From contig JBHELB010000029.1 of the NCBI GenBank assembly GCA_041859045.1, positions 1-51,736 of the forward strand: a DNA stretch of 51,736 nucleotides. The letters run 5' to 3'. How positions within the stretch are numbered: position 1 is the stretch's first letter; each line of letters begins with the position of its first letter. The notes under the pieces are model-generated. The model made no database searches and was not told the DNA's origin. It worked only from the letters and a program-made list of their open reading frames with translations. Both the position numbers and the translations under genes were made by a program. Source of the stretch: JBHELB01 sp041859045 (lineage in GTDB: Bacteria > Hydrogenedentota > Hydrogenedentia > Hydrogenedentales > SLHB01). Below are positions 48,601-51,736 of the stretch, one piece after another.

Positions 48601-49434
48601 GTCCAGCGTCGTGGTAACGGTCGCTACTTCCGATTCACCCGCGTCGTTTCTGGCCTTGACGTACAGCGTCTTGTCGCCGTTACCGGACGAGAGGGTAAAC
48701 GGCATGCTCACGCTGTAGTGGCTATGCCCCGCCTCCGTGCCCTGAAACTGGCCTTCATACGTTTGCCACGCGGCTCCGGCGAAATCCAATGATTCGGAGA
48801 CCATGTAGTCAAGCGCCGTGCCCGAGGTATGGACCAGTACCTGCACATCGCGGCTGGATAGGTCGTGGGCGGCGCTTGCCTCGGTGATCACGGGCGCGGC
48901 CTCGGCAAGCTCGATCGAGTCTTGCCCGACAAGCGATTCGCCATACTCATTGCGAAGCTTGAAGTACACGGTCTTGGGCCCGTTGCCGGGAGAGAGGAGG
49001 AAATTCGCGGCATCCACATAGGTTTCCCACGCCGCCCCCAGGAAATCGGCCTGCTCCGACGCCAAATACTCCGTCGGCGTCCCCACACAGGCAAAATCCA
49101 GCGTGACGAAGCGGTCGTCCGTGGTTTCCGCCGCGAGGTTAAGGTCGAAGCGGGCAAGCACCGGCGCATCGCTAAATGCCCCGAGGCTTTCCAATGCAGG
49201 GTCCAGGATTGACGTGATTACCAGTTGGACGTCTTTGGCGTTGACGACACCGTCCTGATTCGTGTCTGCGTCATAGTCGGCGGATTTGTTGAAACCGAGG
49301 ATGACGTTTATCGCTTTTTGCACGTCAATGACATTGCTCTTGCCGCTGCCGTCTATATCGCCAAGCGCCCACCCAAAGGCAATCGCCGGCAATACAAAGG
49401 CCATGAGCAGCACGATGAGTTTCCCTGTATTCAT
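45658..49434 (-). CDS. Large secreted protein: dockerin I, six tandem Ser-Asp-type repeats, C-terminal NHL propeller
   Basis: A 1258-residue exported protein. Signal peptide at residues about 4-23 (LIVLLMAFVLPAIAF). Residues about 24-82 are a dockerin I pair of EF-hand loops (GDIDGSGKSNVIDVQKAINV and DADTNQDGVVNAKDVQLVIT), calcium-binding and normally tied to cohesins. Residues about 100-640 have six copies of a roughly 90-residue beta-rich repeat whose core is EYMASETPDFQGAEWKPF, followed by a TVYLKLRN strand. The rest is an NHL-type propeller (NVYIADYGNNRIQVFSSDG, NLYVSDLGNRLVKEF, GRVYVADSVNSCIQRF). Likely a surface adhesin or scaffold. ATG 49434; the frame to 49512 overlaps the promoter. 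Confidence 0.85.
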   Translation of the reverse strand: MNTGKLIVLLMAFVLPAIAFGWALGDIDGSGKSNVIDVQKAINVILGFNKSADYDADTNQDGVVNAKDVQLVITSILDPALESLGAFSDAPVLARFDLNLAAETTDDRFVTLDFACVGTPTEYLASEQADFLGAAWETYVDAANFLLSPGNGPKTVYFKLRNEYGESLVGQDSIELAEAAPVITEASAAHDLSSRDVQVLVHTSGTALDYMVSESLDFAGAAWQTYEGQFQGTEAGHSHYSVSMPFTLSSGNGDKTLYVKARNDAGESEVATVTTTLDEWLLDEMLLFSVRINGGLNTTTDREVRLSLVGTGTPLEYIASETPDFLGAEWKAYTSEPRFLLSAVNGLKTVYVQVRNDDYISPVQQASITLAEPAPVIAGALVRPWPVVSRDISATIYCRYTPLEYMLSESSNFSGAIWKPCNWASLVQNVPTDPSRYTFSVPYTLSPGGGSRQLYLKLRNNSGESAPATIDTFLQELKLYSFAINGGAEVSSDCEVRLNIDCIGASVEYMASETPDFQGAEWKPFVTSPAFTFSAGDGERTVYLKLRDGELEVSASDTITLEGSLIPKIRTFNVNYNTAQTSSQTAQLVSTCTMEPTEYMASESVDFTGAAWQPYATVAPFVLSSGGGVKTVYFKVRNEHGESVVVDNVVPLQAECAPYVLDRSWPNDFVTSTFRHVNVTDVEVDSLGNIYVASGEGPLFPITVQGDRSYELIRPQTSLDVRKEKYYAIKSPTGVLYELGICGDTSKMAFLCNYSYAYSPTHKREMSRLTIFGQWGTAGYYIWPPTYGPSLSHTDPAEGMGTPQGTSLGTTTSTNSFWNDSLKHVAVDAYGNYYGLLMGRISKVAPNLKNELLAFNTGINEAGRLAVNSSGEMYVVYTGAHKVNKYSATGTLVKSWGQRGSANGQFFLPKDIELDAAENVYIADYGNNRIQVFSSDGTFLRSWPVSKPLSVGLTPEGDVYVGTTSNLYKFSGNGELFEEPGPADFAGASGIAIDKSDNLYVSDLGNRLVKEFDSAGDFVKSWSPYLSEQEATASRQLLAVSELGKVYVSTLNKLTQYTYPGIEVVVERGQNIRQFATDGLFEKTLAHNADSLAISSENELLTLRGYADGYPDEHGKLYRYSTEGNLLESLSLVAFGRPVTGGAIAVDPMGNIAVLGYVTISDTYTTQFFKFNAQRQAQWMVPSPFNYPKEAYTAMDAEGNTFVASETNIVKFDQNGTQLTSWGGPSRFAKISGIAIDSVGRVYVADSVNSCIQRFVPE

Positions 49435-49483
49435 GGTACCCCCTTTTTCTCTTCGTGGGCTCTTATCAATCCCTCTTGTAAGA

Positions 49484-49512
49484 ATAATACCACGGGTGTG
49501 AGTAGGTGACAA
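49484..49512 (-). promoter_or_regulatory. Promoter of the dockerin/NHL gene
   Basis: Minus-strand TTGTCA (49512-49507), 17-base spacer, TATTAT (49489-49484); 5/6 in each box. Start near 49477, leader of about 43 bases, with AAAGGGGG before the ATG at 49434. Confidence 0.6.
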
Positions 49513-49593
49513 TAGGGGATTTGCCTTCAGGGGGGGTAAATGTGCGCAGTTCCCCTAGGGCGTTTCACGTTTTTATACCTATGGTCCCCGACA

Positions 49594-49659
49594 CTAGAGC
49601 ATTTTCACCGCGCCGCTTTGGCGGGCGCACCGTAGGCATTCTCGGTGAAAATGCTCTAG
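49594..49659. repeat. 17-bp perfect inverted repeat, 32-base spacer
   Basis: CTAGAGCATTTTCACCG (49594-49610) and its exact reverse complement (49643-49659). The right arm ends inside the stop codon of the RACo-like gene. There is no T-run beyond it on either side, so it is a poor rho-independent terminator. It could be a small repeat family (MITE/REP-like) or an mRNA-stabilising hairpin. Confidence 0.7.
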
Positions 49660-51512
49660 GTTTCGTAGCGCTCTTCTGGGAAATTCATCGCCTCGACAAA
49701 GGCCATATGGAACTCGGGGTCCATTGAAAGCTCGACGTGTTCCGCTTCCCGGGCGAGGATCTCGGCGCGTGCGCGGGCCGTGCGGGAGAGCAGAGCGGCC
49801 TGCGCGCCGAGCAACGCGGTGTTTCCCGCGAAGGAGAGGCGATCCAGAGGGGCTTCTGCAGGCAACAGGCCGATGCGTTGGGCATTGTGGAGACGCAGGT
49901 AGTTGCCAAACGCCCCGGCGATGAAATAGCGCGTAACGTCTTCGGGCGCGAGAGCGATGCGGCGCAGCAAGGTGAGCAGCGCGGAGCGGATGGCCGCCGT
50001 AGCGAGTTGGAGTTCGCGTGCGTCGCGTTGGGTGAGGACGATAGGCTGGCCGTTGACGGCCTCATGGCCGTGCGCAAGGATGAACTCCGAACCGTCTTCG
50101 CCGTCGCGCACGCGGGCCCGCAGTGCGGGCGGTGTGTTGGGGGACAAGTCGTCCGGGCTCAATAGCAACCCCTCGGACATGAGTAGTCCCTTGCGCAACA
50201 GTTCCGCGGCGGCGTCAATCAACCCCGAACCGCAAAGCCCCGCGGCGAGTCCCCCCCCGATCACGCCGAGTTCGACGTCGGTCGTAATGACAACGCGTTC
50301 GATGGCGCCCTTTGCGGCGCGCATGCCGTGGTGAATGCGTGCTCCCTCGAAGGCCGGCCCGGCCGCGCAGGAGGCGGCCAGCAGGCGATCGCCTTGTTTG
50401 ACCAGAATCTCGCCGTTGGTGCCGATGTCCAGCAGTACGACCGGTCCCGCGAGTTCATCGAGGTGTAGTGCGATGCCGCCCGCCACAATATCGCCGCCGA
50501 CGAACCCGCTGATAACCGGGAAAACATAGGCGTATGCGCTGGGGTTGATGCGCAGCCCGAGTTCAGTGGCGCGCACGGACAGTCCTGCCCCTGTGGCCGG
50601 AGCAAACGGAATTTCCCCCAGCGCGCCCGGGTGCAATCGCGTGAGGAGATGTTGCATGGTCGTGTTTCCAGCAAAGACGCATTCGTAGATAGACTCGCAG
50701 TCGATGCGCGCGCCTTCCGACAGCTCGCCGAGCATCTCATTCACTGTGCCGATCACCACCCCGTGCAATTGGGCGAGTGCATCGGCGCTATCCCGGGTGC
50801 GCTGAATGCGCGAGACCACGTCGTCACCGAACTGCGTTTGGGGATTGAGGCGCGTCGTGCGGGCCAGCACCTCGCCCGTCGCCGCGTTAATGAGCAGGGC
50901 GGCTAGGGTGGTGGTGCCAATGTCGAACACAGCGGCGTAGCAGTGGCCGGTGGTATCTCCTTCCTCGATGTCAATGAGACGTCCGCCCGACATAACCGCC
51001 GTGCACTTGAAGTTCCACGCGCGCAAGCGCTGCGGAATGGCGGCAAGGAGACTATGACTCACCGAGAGAGGGCCGAGGGCCCGCTGGAGACGCTCAAAGT
51101 CCGGCAGGGAGTCTTCAAGGCTGGGCTTGGGAAGCTCAATGCAGCGTTTGACCAAGACCGGGGCCTCAAATTCCCGGTGCGCTTCGATGGTGTCGGCCAG
51201 GATTTGATGCGGGCGGTCAAGGACGGATGTTTCGGGCAGTTCAATGACGGCAGGCTCCATGACCACGGCCTGACAGGCCAACCGCACACCTTGCTCAAGG
51301 TCGTCGCGGGTGACGACGGCCTGTTCCGTACTGCGTGGAGGCGGCGCGCCCTCGATAAAACGCACTCGGCACTTGCCGCATTGTCCACCGCCGCCGCACG
51401 GATGTTCGAGGGTGAGGCCCGCGCGGGCCGCGACGGCGTGGACCGTAAATCCGGGCGAGACGGTCACGGAGAAATCACCCGGAACGAAGCGGACGGAGAA
51501 GGTGTTGTTCAT
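49656..51512 (-). CDS. ASKHA-domain 2Fe-2S protein (RACo-like corrinoid activator)
   Basis: A 618-residue protein. The N-terminal domain is a plant-type 2Fe-2S ferredoxin with Cys39, Cys45, Cys48 (HPCGGGGQCGKCRV) and Cys80 (RLACQ). Most of the rest is an ASKHA ATPase fold: AVFDIGTTTLAALLINAATG (phosphate 1), CVFAGNTTMQHLLTRLHPGA, LLDIGTNGEILVKQGDRLLA (phosphate 2) and GLCGSGLIDAAAELLRKGL. RACo proteins reactivate oxidised corrinoid proteins of methyl-transfer pathways. The substrate protein is not next to it; the URO-D-family protein at 32629 may be a functional relative. AGTAGGGA precedes the ATG. Confidence 0.9.
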   Translation of the reverse strand: MNNTFSVRFVPGDFSVTVSPGFTVHAVAARAGLTLEHPCGGGGQCGKCRVRFIEGAPPPRSTEQAVVTRDDLEQGVRLACQAVVMEPAVIELPETSVLDRPHQILADTIEAHREFEAPVLVKRCIELPKPSLEDSLPDFERLQRALGPLSVSHSLLAAIPQRLRAWNFKCTAVMSGGRLIDIEEGDTTGHCYAAVFDIGTTTLAALLINAATGEVLARTTRLNPQTQFGDDVVSRIQRTRDSADALAQLHGVVIGTVNEMLGELSEGARIDCESIYECVFAGNTTMQHLLTRLHPGALGEIPFAPATGAGLSVRATELGLRINPSAYAYVFPVISGFVGGDIVAGGIALHLDELAGPVVLLDIGTNGEILVKQGDRLLAASCAAGPAFEGARIHHGMRAAKGAIERVVITTDVELGVIGGGLAAGLCGSGLIDAAAELLRKGLLMSEGLLLSPDDLSPNTPPALRARVRDGEDGSEFILAHGHEAVNGQPIVLTQRDARELQLATAAIRSALLTLLRRIALAPEDVTRYFIAGAFGNYLRLHNAQRIGLLPAEAPLDRLSFAGNTALLGAQAALLSRTARARAEILAREAEHVELSMDPEFHMAFVEAMNFPEERYET

Positions 51513-51563
51513 GATTTTCCCTACTCAAGCCAAAATAACCACCAAACAGCACAAACCACTCCA

Positions 51564-51593
51564 GTGATACCGTGTCGAAGCGACAAAATACAA
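51564..51593 (-). promoter_or_regulatory. Candidate promoter of the RACo-like gene beside the IS end
   Basis: Minus-strand TTGTAT (51593-51588), 18-base spacer, TATCAC (51569-51564). It lies 4 bases inside the IS boundary at 51597, so it may have been altered by the insertion. Weak match. Confidence 0.3.
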
Positions 51594-51596
51594 GAA

Positions 51597-51736
51597 ATCA
51601 CTGCTGTCCGGTTGTTTTTGAGGTTGTGGGTTGTAATTTGAGTTTTGCCAATGTGTTATAGACGGTTTTGGGAGTGATCGATATGGGAATCGGAATAGAC
51701 TTGGGCCTTTCCAATCGTGTAAGGACGCGAGGAACG
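51597..51736 (+). mobile_element. Left end of a probable insertion sequence, second copy
   Basis: A perfect reverse complement of 3-142. Read on the plus strand it starts ATCACTGCTGTCCGG and has GGGAG 8 bases before an ATG (51683), opening the frame MGIGIDLGLSNRVRTRGT, which runs off the end. Both copies point outward, so the same left end abuts each side of the window. The fragment is too short to name the family. Confidence 0.6.

Noticed and set aside
49594..49659. Inverted repeat as a rho-independent terminator
   Set aside because: No T-run on either strand after the hairpin; kept as a repeat instead.
1..51736. Terminal inverted repeats as telomeres of a linear plasmid or phage
   Set aside because: The interior is housekeeping chromosome, and each repeat opens an outward reading frame and cuts a HIT gene, which fits IS ends better.
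1..51736. CRISPR array, prophage, rRNA or toxin-antitoxin genes
   Set aside because: I saw no spaced direct repeats, phage structural genes, rRNA segments or toxin-antitoxin motif pairs anywhere in the window.

Overview
The window is a 51.7 kb stretch of chromosome from a GC-rich, Gram-negative, uncultured-type bacterium. The Gram-negative call rests on LpxK, ExbB/ExbD, several lipoproteins and a PEP-CTERM protein. PEP-CTERM, dockerin, NHL, sortilin-like/BNR and PKD secreted proteins, a corrinoid-activator-like ferredoxin and a free-standing AICAR transformylase would fit lineages such as Hydrogenedentota or the PVC group. That placement is inference; there is no rRNA or marker set here to prove it. 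Housekeeping genes (murB, mnmG, tRNA-Val, dprA, lpxK, anmK, glgC) show it is chromosomal rather than plasmid or phage.

Layout. Both ends carry the same 140-bp sequence in inverted orientation (3-142 and 51597-51736). It looks like the left end of one insertion sequence; the left copy interrupts a HIT-family gene. Positions 278-8996 are one long minus-strand array: the HIT fragment, murB, two exbD, exbB, a GT2-methyltransferase fusion and two large membrane proteins (GT39-like and YfhO-like). Positions 9201-16657 are a plus-strand array behind a good sigma-70 promoter: Gfo/Idh/MocA oxidoreductase, sugar epimerase, GT2, DegT aminotransferase, methyltransferase, a SpoIID-type lytic transglycosylase lipoprotein and AnmK. 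Together these read as a surface-glycan and peptidoglycan block, closed by another polytopic membrane protein on the minus strand (16671-18542).

The middle holds mnmG with a small partner gene, tRNA-Val(GAC) with its own promoter and terminator, a HAAS/PspC-like membrane protein followed by a hybrid histidine kinase, glgC behind a cyclase-family gene, a lipoprotein with two BamE-like units, an orphan OppD ATPase, a pair of tandem paralogues of unknown function, a HAD phosphatase, a three-domain Mrp protein, a URO-D-family protein and a secreted BNR protein.

The right part holds a three-gene exported operon of unknown function behind an AT-rich, palindrome-bearing leader, a rhomboid protease, a secreted metallophosphatase with PKD domain, an AICARFT-only PurH homologue, a PEP-CTERM protein with a textbook sigma-54 promoter, dprA-lpxK, a 1258-residue dockerin/repeat/NHL secreted protein, and an ASKHA-type 2Fe-2S protein.

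The observations I rate highest are the sigma-54 promoter of the PEP-CTERM gene, the SPOR-like/SpoIID protein coupled to AnmK, the AICARFT-only enzyme, the unknown three-gene exported operon, the tandem paralogue pair with an apparently leaderless start, and the IS-like inverted ends. I found no CRISPR array, prophage or complete mobile element. All calls are by eye from sequence; no search was run.
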